Positions 25,262 to 33,138 of a DNA stretch of 36,411 nucleotides are shown piece after piece. The first letter of the stretch is position 1; every line of letters begins with the position of its first letter. The position numbers were made by a program, and so were the translations under genes. The DNA comes from JAJFTV01 sp964426355 (lineage in GTDB: Bacteria > Chloroflexota > Anaerolineae > Anaerolineales > Anaerolineaceae): assembly GCA_964426355.1 (NCBI GenBank), contig CAYRRA010000017.1, positions 1-36,411 on the forward strand, written 5' to 3'. Below the pieces are notes generated by a model that was not told the origin of the DNA, made no database searches, and saw nothing but the letters and a program-made list of their open reading frames with translations.

Positions 25262-26125
25262 TCAATCAAATAAATCGTACTGTTTCTGGTTATCTGCCGG
25301 AGTAGGATACGCCTGCATAAACGCATCCCGTGAAGCTGCCAACCAGCGCCGTAACCGCCCATACAGGGTCATTTCTCGGCTTCCGCCACCCTGGCTGGCA
25401 TGACATCGCGATGCATTCTCACGGATTGTCTCCACCTCTTTATAATCCACTTCAACATGGATCGGGAAATTCATGGAAACAATCTGTTCAAGGTTGATAT
25501 CCCCATTGCGCCCATATTTTCTCGGGTTCATCCCCATCAATGGCATCGCCCTGAGGAGCCATTTCATCCCGCGCCGTTGAAAGGTATAAAAATAAAGCTT
25601 CTCCGGTTGGTAGGGGGGCAAATCACCAGGACAGGAATAACTCTTATCACCCGCAAAAAAAAAGGCAAGCACCGTTGCCTGGTGCGTGGTAATGTGGTCA
25701 GGGTGGAAATAATTCCCAGCAGGGTCATGAGTGAGCACAATATCCGGTTGCAGTCGGCGGATACGGCAAACAATATCACTCACCACACGGTCGATTGGCG
25801 TGTTAACCAATGCCTGCGGGTGGCGGTTGGCTTCTGACCCTGCCATCCCCGAATCACGATAATCCAACAACATGACCTCGTGAATACCCAACATCCTGGC
25901 AGCACAGTTCAACTCAGCTACGCGCAAATCGGCGATTGAGTCGTAATTTTCCAAATACTTGGGCTGCACATCGCCCGATTCACCGCGTGTCGTGCAGATT
26001 AAGTCTACCTGCACACCGCGCTGTGCATACAATGCCAGGGTGCCACCCATCCCAAATGTCTCATCATCCGGGTGAGCCAACACCGTAAGAAGCTTTTTAC
26101 CGTGATATCCATTATGTCCGGGCAT
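25262..26125 (-). CDS. PIG-L/LmbE-family zinc deacetylase
   Basis: A 287-aa protein of the N-acetylglucosaminyl deacetylase family (as MshB and BshB). The zinc site signature LAHPDDE is at 16-22, and a second ligand lies in NYFHPDHITTH (about residue 127). The GMGGTLALYAQRG segment after the first motif is typical. No signal sequence, so probably cytoplasmic. Substrates in this family include N-acetylglucosaminyl-inositol and -malate in thiol synthesis, but nothing here identifies one. No clear ribosome site precedes ATG 26125; an earlier gene ends 42 nt upstream. Confidence 0.9.
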   Translation of the reverse strand: MPGHNGYHGKKLLTVLAHPDDETFGMGGTLALYAQRGVQVDLICTTRGESGDVQPKYLENYDSIADLRVAELNCAARMLGIHEVMLLDYRDSGMAGSEANRHPQALVNTPIDRVVSDIVCRIRRLQPDIVLTHDPAGNYFHPDHITTHQATVLAFFFAGDKSYSCPGDLPPYQPEKLYFYTFQRRGMKWLLRAMPLMGMNPRKYGRNGDINLEQIVSMNFPIHVEVDYKEVETIRENASRCHASQGGGSREMTLYGRLRRWLAASRDAFMQAYPTPADNQKQYDLFD

Positions 26126-26167
26126 ATTTTGCTTTTGTCAATTCCATTCGTAAAAAAGTTAAAATAA

Positions 26168-26998
26168 TCATGGCAACCACGCCGACAACATGCCGCCAGG
26201 CAGAGCAATCTCTTGCAGATGTTCAAAAGGAACCATCACACTCAACAATCCGGCTGCGCCGGGTGCAACCTGATAGGGCGGAAAAGAAATCAGGATACCC
26301 TCATCCTTCACGTTCCAGGTACGGAAATTTTCCGGTTCAGGGCTGGCTCCCTCCTCCCAAATAAATACCCCCTGGTTGTTCAAATCCTCAATGCAGTAGT
26401 CGGAGATAACCTCCAGGTAATTTGAACCAGGGATAAACAATTCGGACAGTTCAAAAAACTTCCCAAGTGCGATATCATAGTTTTCGCTGTGAACATCCTG
26501 CCCCGGATGAGCAGCGCCTGCCACATAAAAGCTGGTGGTAAAAAGGATGCTGACCCATTCTGAGGATTGAAAGGTAACCTCATACTGCACAGAATAAAAA
26601 CTTTCCACCTTGCGCCAATCCCCTTCCAACTGTTCCAGGTCAGAAGAAAAAGCATCTATGTTTTGATGGATGTATCCTTCGATCTGTTGATTGAAAATTA
26701 CAGCGCGCGGAACACCCTCCAGATTTGGGTAATACACTTCAAGAACATAATATGGGTCGGGGTTTTCTTCCTGAACCACCTTTTCAGTCAGGATGGGCGC
26801 TGGTATTGGCGCTTCTGCCAGCTCGGTTGGTGTTACGGTAAGAACGGGCACTTCGATGGTAGTCGTTTCAGGATCTGACAATGGGGTTTCATTGGGTGGC
26901 AAATCCGTAGCGGGCAGTTCATCTGTTTGCAGCCAGGGCAGTGCGCAGGCTAAAAGCACAAACATTATGGGCAGCAAAAGATACGCTTTCTTGGACAT
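26168..26998 (-). CDS. DUF3298/DUF4163-like lipoprotein
   Basis: A 276-aa lipoprotein: signal ends LLAC (Cys18), then a Thr/Pro/Glu-rich linker to about residue 78. The rest resembles the DUF4163/DUF3298 pair found in RsiV and PdaC-type proteins: YYVLEVYYPNLEG at the start, then AVIFNQQIEGYI, YEVTFQSSEWVSILF, YVAGAAHP, and ISFPPYQVAPGAAGLLSVMVP near the end. It should face the outside of the membrane. AGGTG is 4 nt before ATG 26998. It lies between moeB (22 nt) and the PIG-L gene. Function unknown. Confidence 0.75.
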   Translation of the reverse strand: MSKKAYLLLPIMFVLLACALPWLQTDELPATDLPPNETPLSDPETTTIEVPVLTVTPTELAEAPIPAPILTEKVVQEENPDPYYVLEVYYPNLEGVPRAVIFNQQIEGYIHQNIDAFSSDLEQLEGDWRKVESFYSVQYEVTFQSSEWVSILFTTSFYVAGAAHPGQDVHSENYDIALGKFFELSELFIPGSNYLEVISDYCIEDLNNQGVFIWEEGASPEPENFRTWNVKDEGILISFPPYQVAPGAAGLLSVMVPFEHLQEIALPGGMLSAWLP

Positions 26999-27020
26999 AC
27001 GACACCTTTAGTTATCCAGG

Positions 27021-28163
27021 TCAATATTGAAAAATACTTTTGTCAACCTGACGCGCCCAGGCATTGATTCCCCCACGCAGCACTTTCACATCGCGAAAAC
27101 CGGCACTGAGCAGAATTTGGGCACCACGTACAGATAGCTCTTCCTCTCTGCTAAACAATACAATGGGTCGAAGTGTGTCCAGTTCGGTCAACCGTGTCGA
27201 GAGCTGGCTTAAGGGAATCAAACGCGAATTTTTGATCGTAGAAATTTTCTGTTCCATCGGATTACGTAGATCGATCAATTGAATTGCTGTTCCGCCTTGA
27301 AGCACACGGTTCAATTCTTCGGGCTCGATAAAAAAGGCAGGGTCCAGTGTATCAAGGGTATGGATGCTGTAATCCTCTGGGTGATCTTTCAAAGAGCGAA
27401 TCGACGGCTGGCTGCCACAAATCTTACAATGAGGGTCCTTTGCGACTTGCAGTTTATGAAAAGTGACGTTCAGAGCATCATATAAAACCAGGTAGCCGAT
27501 TAATGGCTCACCGATACCAACGAGCAGCTTGATTGCTTCTGCGACCTGAACGGTGCCAATCGTTCCGGGAAGTGCGCCAAACACACCTAACTGCACACCA
27601 AACGGCATGGACTCGATAGGCGGAGGGTCTTTGAAAATGCAGCGGTAACAAGGTCCTCGGCGGGCATCAAACACGGCAACCTGACCCTCAAACTGGTAGA
27701 CCGAACCATAAATATAGGGTTTCCCCTGTAACACACAAACATCATTAATCAGGTAGCGTGTTGCCAGGTTGTCACTTCCATCTAAGACAATATCGTAGGG
27801 TTTTACCATTTCTTCCGCGTTTTGGGCGCTGAAGGTTTCATTATAAATTTCCACCTGGATCAAGGGGTTGAGCGCCAACATACGCTCTTTTGCAGATTCT
27901 ACTTTGGGGGCGCTCAGATGCTGCGTATCATGAATAACCTGCCTTTGCAGGTTTGAAGTATCGACCACATCAAAATCGACCATGCCAATCCTGCCAACGC
28001 CTGCGCCAGCCAGATACAACCCGATTGGCGAACCCAATCCTCCCGCGCCTACCACCAACACCGAAGCGTTTTTCAATTTTTGCTGCCCCTCTATACCTAC
28101 CTCCGGAATAGTTAAATGGCGAGCATAACGAAAGATATCTTCCTGTGTTAAACCGTTTCTCAC
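27021..28163 (-). CDS. moeB: ThiF/MoeB-type adenylyltransferase with rhodanese-like C-terminus
   Basis: A 380-aa E1-like enzyme that adenylates the C-terminal Gly of MoaD- or ThiS-type sulfur carriers. The ATP loop VVGAGGLGS is at about 38-45, the DFDVVDTSNLQRQ motif follows (Asp and Arg for adenylation), and two CxxC zinc pairs are at about 172/175 (CYRC) and 246/249 (CKIC). The C-terminal 110 residues form a rhodanese-like domain, but the active loop reads LFSREEELSVRGAQ with Ser where the catalytic Cys should be, and a MoeB-typical Cys (CAEAGVLG) is replaced by PFGVQLGV. GTG 28163 is chosen because GAGGAG is 7 nt upstream; a GTG five codons earlier has none. Divergent from moaA, so molybdopterin is the likely pathway. 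Confidence 0.85.
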   Translation of the reverse strand: MRNGLTQEDIFRYARHLTIPEVGIEGQQKLKNASVLVVGAGGLGSPIGLYLAGAGVGRIGMVDFDVVDTSNLQRQVIHDTQHLSAPKVESAKERMLALNPLIQVEIYNETFSAQNAEEMVKPYDIVLDGSDNLATRYLINDVCVLQGKPYIYGSVYQFEGQVAVFDARRGPCYRCIFKDPPPIESMPFGVQLGVFGALPGTIGTVQVAEAIKLLVGIGEPLIGYLVLYDALNVTFHKLQVAKDPHCKICGSQPSIRSLKDHPEDYSIHTLDTLDPAFFIEPEELNRVLQGGTAIQLIDLRNPMEQKISTIKNSRLIPLSQLSTRLTELDTLRPIVLFSREEELSVRGAQILLSAGFRDVKVLRGGINAWARQVDKSIFQY

Positions 28164-28197
28164 CCGTCCACTCCTCACATACCTTTGTTAAAGACCA

Positions 28198-28227
28198 ATC
28201 ATACCAGAAAGCTCACATTTTTCGCAA
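28198..28227 (-). promoter_or_regulatory. Possible promoter of moeB operon
   Basis: Minus strand: TTGCGA (28222-28227), 18-nt spacer, TATGAT (28198-28203), about 35 nt before the GTG start. A moderate match only. Confidence 0.35.
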
Positions 28228-28343
28228 CACCTCATCATTTTGTCAAGGTTCCATAATGTACAGAAAATTATCCATACTAACTGTGGGAGATCACCTCGTT
28301 TCAATTCGCAGCGGACATTCTCAACTTGTAGATGATAGTGCTA

Positions 28344-28352
28344 TGGTACAAT
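28344..28352 (+). promoter_or_regulatory. Possible extended -10 promoter of moaA
   Basis: TGG-TACAAT (TGn extended -10) at 28344-28352, 37 nt before the moaA TTG start. No good -35; TTGTAG at 28326 is 15 nt away. Confidence 0.35.
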
Positions 28353-28388
28353 CTTAAATTAAGAAATCATCCCTACTGGAGATAAAAT

Positions 28389-29381
28389 TTGCCGGCGATA
28401 AAAGATACCTTTGGGCGAAAAATAACGTACCTGCGCATCTCTGTCACAGATCGGTGCAATTTTCGCTGCGTGTATTGTATGCCCGATACCGGCGTGTCCA
28501 AACAACCCCACGAAAGGATAATGCGCTACGAGGAGATATTTGAAGTAGTGCGTACCTTTGCTGACCTGGGTGTCAACGCCATTCGCATCACCGGGGGTGA
28601 GCCACTGGTCAGACCTGACCTTTACAAGCTGATTGAGATGATTGCTGCCATACCGCAGATCACCGACTTATCAATTACCACCAATGGCATCCTGTTGGAG
28701 AAACAGGCACGCAACCTGGCATCTGCTGGTTTGAAACGGGTCAACATCAGCCTGGATACGCTTCAACCGGAAAAGTTCAAACGCATCACGCGCTACGGAA
28801 CATTTGAACAAACCTGGCGGGGGATTGAAGCCGCTGAGAAATACAACCTCAACCCAATAAAAATCAACGTGGTCGCAATGCGTGGCGTCAACGATGATGA
28901 ATTTTTGAACCTGGCACTTCTCACCATGCAGCATCCCTGGTCTGTACGATTTATCGAACTCATGCCAATTGGCAACCAGGTCAGTTGGGGGGAAGGGTTT
29001 CCTGACCCTGGTGATGCATTCATCTCCGTATCCGAAATAAAAGAACGGATTGCCCCTCTGGGATTATCTCCGGTTAAACGCTCCGTTGGCAGTGGACCGG
29101 CAAGAGAATACCAACTGGATGGCGCGCAGGGACGAATAGGTTTTATCTCTCCGCTCAGCGAGCATTTCTGCGGCGAGTGCAACCGGATGCGTTTAACCGC
29201 CGATGGGTACCTGCGCCCCTGTTTGCTCAGTGACCTTGAAATCCCCCTCTTGCCCGCATTGCGCAGCGGTGAGCCCATTTTACCGCTCGTGAAGCACGCG
29301 ATTGAAATCAAACCGGTGAGCCACCATCTTGAAGACGAAGAGACGCCCGAGAAAAGAAAAATGAAAGAGATCGGTGGTTAA
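28389..29381 (+). CDS. moaA: GTP 3',8-cyclase (MoaA)
   Basis: A 330-aa radical SAM enzyme for the first step of molybdopterin synthesis, turning GTP into the 3',8-cyclo product that MoaC converts to cPMP. The N-terminal radical SAM motif is Cys23, Cys27, Cys30 (DRCNFRCVYCMPD). The C-terminal cluster is Cys261, Cys264, Cys278 (CGECNRMRLTADGYLRPC), and the protein ends in Gly-Gly as canonical MoaA does. TTG 28389 is the start; GGAG lies 8 nt upstream and no ATG is near. No moaC, moaE or mog gene is in the window. It faces the MoaD/oxidoreductase operon and is divergent from moeB. Confidence 0.95.
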   Translation: MPAIKDTFGRKITYLRISVTDRCNFRCVYCMPDTGVSKQPHERIMRYEEIFEVVRTFADLGVNAIRITGGEPLVRPDLYKLIEMIAAIPQITDLSITTNGILLEKQARNLASAGLKRVNISLDTLQPEKFKRITRYGTFEQTWRGIEAAEKYNLNPIKINVVAMRGVNDDEFLNLALLTMQHPWSVRFIELMPIGNQVSWGEGFPDPGDAFISVSEIKERIAPLGLSPVKRSVGSGPAREYQLDGAQGRIGFISPLSEHFCGECNRMRLTADGYLRPCLLSDLEIPLLPALRSGEPILPLVKHAIEIKPVSHHLEDEETPEKRKMKEIGG

Positions 29382-29455
29382 AGTCTAGCAATTAACCAAT
29401 AACAAAACCAAAATCACATCTTCCAATCGAACAAAACCCTGATAACGTAAATGTA

Positions 29456-29480
29456 GGGTCAGGTTTTTTTCTGCTGACCC
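29456..29480 (+). other. Hairpin downstream of moaA
   Basis: GGGTCAG (29456-29462) pairs with CTGACCC (29474-29480), 75 nt past moaA. No T-run follows. A possible transcript end for moaA. Confidence 0.35.
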
Positions 29481-29546
29481 TCCTCCTATAAATAAACAAC
29501 CCTCATTCATAAGTAACCCGATTAACAAAGACAACCTGACTCCTAT

Positions 29547-29592
29547 AAAAAAAAAACGAACTGCTTGCTATACTCAACAAGCAGTCCGTTTT
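29547..29592 (-). terminator. Terminator of the moaD/oxidoreductase operon
   Basis: ACTGCTTG pairs with CAAGCAGT (8 bp), extended by CGTT/AACG around a mismatch. On the minus strand it is followed by ten T (plus-strand A-run 29547-29556). It lies 14 nt past moaD; on the plus strand it also ends in TTTTGTT and may stop moaA read-through. Confidence 0.85.
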
Positions 29593-29606
29593 GTTATCAA
29601 GTGCCT

Positions 29607-29846
29607 TTATCCGCCGCCTGCAGCGGGGATAAAGGCAATCCGATCACCATCTTGTAAAACATCATTCAACTCAGCCTGGCGGTTATTCCGCATTACCACC
29701 TTCACCTCGTTGGCAGGCAAACCCAGCATATCGCGCACCTGGCAAATCGTCGTCCCAGGCGGAAGCTCCAAAGGGCGTGTTTCGCCCAGCTTCAAATCCG
29801 GCAAATATTTCCGCAGCGTGGCAAAAACCACCACCTCAATATGCAT
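29607..29846 (-). CDS. moaD: MoaD/ThiS-family sulfur carrier protein
   Basis: A 79-aa beta-grasp protein. It opens MHIEVVVFATLRKYLPDL, has the usual PPGTTICQVRDMLGLP turn and DGDRIAFIPAAGGG at the end. The C-terminal Gly-Gly(-Gly) is the site adenylated by MoeB and turned into thiocarboxylate, which provides the dithiolene sulfur of molybdopterin. It starts 6 nt after the oxidoreductase stop, so it is translated from the same mRNA. Last gene of the operon before a strong terminator. Confidence 0.9.
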   Translation of the reverse strand: MHIEVVVFATLRKYLPDLKLGETRPLELPPGTTICQVRDMLGLPANEVKVVMRNNRQAELNDVLQDGDRIAFIPAAGGG

Positions 29847-29852
29847 GTGCGT

Positions 29853-31619
29853 TTATTCTTTGTGTACCCAGGAGAAGACCCTGTCTAATTCCGAATCGGA
29901 TATTGTCCACGTGACATTAAGCGGTGGCAGCTTTTCGTTGCGCATAAATTCTGGCGGGCGGTCATCTGCTTCGGTAAAACCGGCTTTTTCATTGAATAAC
30001 CGCTCCATCTTGAGAATTTCCTTACCCCAGTTGACCACATCATCACCTGTCATATCGATGCCAGTCACACCTGCCACAGTTTGCCACATGCCTTCCATCC
30101 CTTCAGGGATATCCAGGATCGGGAAGGCGATGAACAGGCAGTACCCTGTGCTATCAATAAACGCCGTGGTCGCCTGGAAAGCCAACGAGAGATCAGCTTT
30201 CCCTTCATTTGACTGCGGGTCTACCTTACCACCAACCCCGGCAATCTCCGGAGCGATGGTATAACCGGCGGTATGGTCTGCGCCCATTGGGGTGGTGGCA
30301 TAGGTAACACCAATCCCTTTTACGGCACGGGGTTCATACGCAGGCATCGACTGCCCTTTGACTGTGGGCACGCGGTAAACACCGTATGCCTTGGCAGTGG
30401 CTTCAACACCCTGTCCCAGGATGCGCCCTAAAGCTGAACCCTTGCGGATTTCGTTGTACAGCTCCAATGCGCCTTTCTTGTCTCCAAAAGAGAGAACGCC
30501 ACCTTCCATGGCAATGGCAACTGTATTTCCGGCTTCAATCGTGTCCAGACCCAGGTCATTGCACTCGCGCGTCATCAAGGCAACATAATCCAGGTCATCA
30601 ATCCCGCAGTTCGCACCGATTGACCAGGCGGTCTCATATTCCACACAGGAAACCAGGGCTTTTCCGTTTTCATCAGGATAAATGTTGGAGCATTTGATGA
30701 TGCAGCCCGGATGACAGTTATGTCCTGTCATTCCTTCACCGCCATCTCCGCAGCGTTCCTGCACCACTTCAGCAATTTTCTCACCAGATATGTTCGCTGC
30801 GCCTTCAAACGAACCAGCGCTGAAATTGCGTGTTGGCAAACCGCCGGCTTCATTGAGGATGTTCATCAACACATTGGTTCCAAACGAATTCAACCCGCCA
30901 CCGGGCTTGGTTAAATCGTGCTTGAGCATTGCATCGGTCAATTTTTTGCGCGCGGTCTTGAACAGGGTTTCATTTGCAATTTCCACACCCGGACCACCGG
31001 TGCCATCCAACACAATGGCTTTGACGCCTTTTGAACCCATTACTGCGCCCAACCCGCCTCGTCCGGCATACCTGCCTGGCTTGTTCTCATTATCGTTCAC
31101 TGAAATCCCGGCATTGGAGAGTTTCCACTCACCTACCGGACCAATACCCACCACCGCGGTTTCAGGATATTTCTTCCAGAGCAACTCGTCGACCTCGTAC
31201 ATCCCTTTACCCAGTAGCTCCGAAGCATCCTCAAACTGAACGCCATCTTTGTTGATCACCAATGTATACCACTTTCCGGGTTGTGGCATCCCCTCGATGA
31301 TGACAGCGGCGAGCCCTAATTGGGCTAACTTTTGCCCCGAGAGCCCTCCAGCGTTCGACTCTTTGATCCCGCCAGTCAGCGGGCTTTTCCCGCCGAATGA
31401 TGTCCGCCCGCTGCTGGGTGCTGCTGGTGTTCCAGTAACCCATCCTGGGGCGATGATCAACTTATTGTTGGGACCCAACGGGTGGCAGGTTGGATCAACC
31501 TCATCATAAACGAGCGCCGATGTTAACCCGCGCCCTGCCCACTTTTTATACTTTTCCGGTACGTCTTCATAGAATGCCTTGAGTTCTCCCATATTGATTC
31601 GCAAAAATTTTTTTCCCAT
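29853..31619 (-). CDS. Aldehyde:ferredoxin oxidoreductase, tungsten type
   Basis: A 588-aa enzyme that oxidises aldehydes to acids (or the reverse) with ferredoxin, using a tungsto-bispterin cofactor and one [4Fe-4S] cluster. The N-terminal domain has KFLRINMGELKA, AGRGLTSALVYDEV, the pterin-contacting SGRTSFGGKSPLTGG and KESNAGG. Cluster ligands are Cys302, Cys306, Cys310 (HNCHPGCIIKC) and Cys494 (DSTGYC), as in the family. Domain 3 has PRAVKGIGVTYATTPMGADH. The start is ATG 31619 with AGGAG 5 nt upstream; GTG two codons earlier overlaps that site. Co-transcribed with two MoaD-type genes, which fits cofactor supply. Its electron partner and real substrate are not in the window. Confidence 0.93.
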   Translation of the reverse strand: MGKKFLRINMGELKAFYEDVPEKYKKWAGRGLTSALVYDEVDPTCHPLGPNNKLIIAPGWVTGTPAAPSSGRTSFGGKSPLTGGIKESNAGGLSGQKLAQLGLAAVIIEGMPQPGKWYTLVINKDGVQFEDASELLGKGMYEVDELLWKKYPETAVVGIGPVGEWKLSNAGISVNDNENKPGRYAGRGGLGAVMGSKGVKAIVLDGTGGPGVEIANETLFKTARKKLTDAMLKHDLTKPGGGLNSFGTNVLMNILNEAGGLPTRNFSAGSFEGAANISGEKIAEVVQERCGDGGEGMTGHNCHPGCIIKCSNIYPDENGKALVSCVEYETAWSIGANCGIDDLDYVALMTRECNDLGLDTIEAGNTVAIAMEGGVLSFGDKKGALELYNEIRKGSALGRILGQGVEATAKAYGVYRVPTVKGQSMPAYEPRAVKGIGVTYATTPMGADHTAGYTIAPEIAGVGGKVDPQSNEGKADLSLAFQATTAFIDSTGYCLFIAFPILDIPEGMEGMWQTVAGVTGIDMTGDDVVNWGKEILKMERLFNEKAGFTEADDRPPEFMRNEKLPPLNVTWTISDSELDRVFSWVHKE

Positions 31620-31641
31620 CGTCACTCCTTTTTTAAATTCA

Positions 31642-31670
31642 CCATCGAGACAGTTCTGGCTCGTCGATGG
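31642..31670 (-). other. Hairpin in the gap upstream of the oxidoreductase
   Basis: CCATCGA (31642-31648) pairs with TCGATGG (31664-31670), 7 bp with a 15-nt loop, in the 71-nt gap between the MoaD-like and oxidoreductase genes. Could stabilise or process the mRNA; no T-run to suggest termination. Confidence 0.45.
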
Positions 31671-31690
31671 CTTCCTTACGCCTGTTTGGC

Positions 31691-32044
31691 TTACTTATCA
31701 TAATAGGTGTTGTGCATTGTGCCCTTCAACGCCATGGCATCTTTTAACGCCTGCGACATCGGAATACCATCCCGGTATTGGTAGGGCCACATGTGGGTGA
31801 TCGAAAAGATCCCCACATGCGCTCCATCGCGCAATTCCTCGTCCAACGAGGCATTGAGACCGGGGGCATCGCACAACACATGGTCAATAAACAAATATCC
31901 TTTTTCTTCGGTTGGAATCTTATACAACTGCAATAAATCCCGGATGCGCTGCCCCTCCTTTAGCTCAACATTCATTGTTGCGATAAATTTGCCGCCTGCA
32001 TAAACAGCAATAGAACCATAAAGCGAAACATTGACTGTTATCAA
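31691..32044 (-). CDS. MoaD/ThiS-like beta-grasp protein with C-terminal extension
   Basis: From TTG 32044 this gives 117 aa, behind AAGGAGG with a 10-nt spacing. The core (VNVSLYGSIAVYAGGKF, ELKEGQRIRDLLQLYKIP, DEELRDGAHVGIFS) has the MoaD/ThiS beta-grasp pattern, but there is no C-terminal Gly-Gly at the end of the core. Instead about 40 more residues follow (THMWPYQYRDGIPMSQALK and on). The upstream in-frame extension to 32227 is hydrophobic and has only a weak ribosome site, so I do not include it. It is first in the operon before the tungsten oxidoreductase, where such proteins are often found. A role in cofactor handling is inferred. Confidence 0.65.
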   Translation of the reverse strand: MITVNVSLYGSIAVYAGGKFIATMNVELKEGQRIRDLLQLYKIPTEEKGYLFIDHVLCDAPGLNASLDEELRDGAHVGIFSITHMWPYQYRDGIPMSQALKDAMALKGTMHNTYYDK

Positions 32045-32284
32045 TCCGATATTTCCTCCTTGCTTCTTTGTCGTATTGAAAAATGAATAGAACAGGTGAC
32101 CAATAAAAACATCTATCGCCAAGAAAATGGTGTCAAGACAGAAAGCTTTTTGATTTTTACTGTTCCAAGTGTTGAAAAAGCGAATCAAGGATAGATAACG
32201 CAGGGTAGCAATTCCCTGGACTACCATTGATTACCTGAATGCAACAATCAATTCAACTTAAAACAGTGAAAACATTAACAGCTT
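32045..32284 (-). other. Long 5' leader of the oxidoreductase operon
   Basis: About 240 nt between the predicted start (near 32285) and the first TTG start. It holds a 7-bp inverted repeat ATTGATT/AATCAAT (about 32226-32254) and a TTGACA without a good -10. No known riboswitch core was recognised, including the Moco motif. Confidence 0.4.
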
Positions 32285-32320
32285 CCTATTAATAATAGGA
32301 ATTTCGATAGTTTTTGTCAA
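32285..32320 (-). promoter_or_regulatory. Promoter with operator-like palindrome, oxidoreductase operon
   Basis: Minus strand: -35 TTGACA (32315-32320), 17-nt spacer, -10 TATTAT (32292-32297). A perfect inverted repeat CCTATT-AAT-AATAGG (32285-32299) covers the -10 and start, the position for a repressor. Confidence 0.75.
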
Positions 32321-32334
32321 CATTTATAGTTGTT

Positions 32335-32358
32335 GCGTTACATTTGATACATTAACGC
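32335..32358 (-). other. Hairpin after upp
   Basis: GCGTTA (32335-32340) pairs with TAACGC (32353-32358), 9 nt past the upp stop. Six pairs, no T-run; a weak terminator candidate. Confidence 0.3.
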
Positions 32359-32366
32359 ATGAGAAT

Positions 32367-32993
32367 TTACGCAGTGCCAAACTGCCGGTCACCGGCATCT
32401 CCAAGACCCGGCACAATATAACCGTGTTCATTCAAAGAATCATCAACAGCCGCCAGGTGAATAGGCACATCCGGATGGTGCCTGTGCAAATTCTCAACCC
32501 CTTCAGGGGCAGCAATCAACCCGATAAACTTCACGCGTTTAACCCCCCAATGTTTTAAAATGTCCACTGTCGCAACAGCAGAGCCGCCCGTTGCCAGCAT
32601 GGGATCGAGCACAAGACAAACCGAAACAGTGGGAAATACTGGCAATTTATTGTAATATTGAACCGGTTTTAGCGTCTTCTCATCCCGATAGAGACCAATA
32701 TGCCAGACTTCAGCAGAGGGCATGAGTTCCCAAATTCCCTCTACCATTCCCAACCCCGCCCGCAATACCGGGATCAAGCCAATTTTTTCCTCCAGTTCCA
32801 ATGCTTGCGCAGTGCCCAAAGGGGTTTTAACTTCAATTGGGCAGGTGCGCAGGTCCTGTGTGGCTTCATAAGCCAGCAAGGCGCCCATTTCACGCACCAG
32901 TTCCCGGAATTTTTTCGGCTCAGTCGTACTTCGGCGCAGCAGCGCCAGTTTATGGGCAACGAGTGGATGGCTGGAAATGATTAATTGGCTCAT
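32367..32993 (-). CDS. upp: Uracil phosphoribosyltransferase
   Basis: A 208-aa salvage enzyme joining uracil and PRPP to UMP. The start (SSHPLVAHKLALLRRSTT) and REMGALLAYEAT are family hallmarks. The PRPP loop is VLDPMLATGGSA at about 130-141, and the uracil-binding end has YIVPGLGDAGDRQFGT. Length is standard. GAGGT lies 4 nt before ATG 32993. Monocistronic, with a 5' region full of TGTCA/TGACA boxes that may hold an operator. Confidence 0.97.
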   Translation of the reverse strand: MSQLIISSHPLVAHKLALLRRSTTEPKKFRELVREMGALLAYEATQDLRTCPIEVKTPLGTAQALELEEKIGLIPVLRAGLGMVEGIWELMPSAEVWHIGLYRDEKTLKPVQYYNKLPVFPTVSVCLVLDPMLATGGSAVATVDILKHWGVKRVKFIGLIAAPEGVENLHRHHPDVPIHLAAVDDSLNEHGYIVPGLGDAGDRQFGTA

Positions 32994-33035
32994 CGGGACC
33001 TCAACTCATTCTTTCTGATGGGTATGCAAGTGTTC

Positions 33036-33138
33036 TGTCAAAGATGAGTTATGGAATTGATTTAATTTCTGACAAAACACTTTATGCTTTGTCAAACTCT
33101 GTTTTGAGTCAAATCAAATTCATCTGTCATGTTTGACA
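33036..33138. promoter_or_regulatory. Cluster of TGTCA/TGACA boxes upstream of upp
   Basis: Five pentamers: TGTCA 33036-33040, TGACA 33070-33074, TGTCA 33090-33094, TGTCA 33125-33129, TGACA 33134-33138. Two make inverted pairs: TGACAAA (33070) with TTTGTCA (33088-33094), and TGTCA (33125) with TGACA (33134) 4 nt apart. On the minus strand some form TTGACA but no convincing -10 was found at 17 nt. Confidence 0.5.

Noticed and set aside
28230..28388. Moco riboswitch upstream of moaA.
   Set aside because: The gap is short and none of the conserved Moco RNA elements could be recognised.
32045..32227. N-terminal extension of the MoaD-like protein to ATG 32227.
   Set aside because: The extension is hydrophobic, unlike the family, and the strong AAGGAGG lies downstream of it, before TTG 32044.
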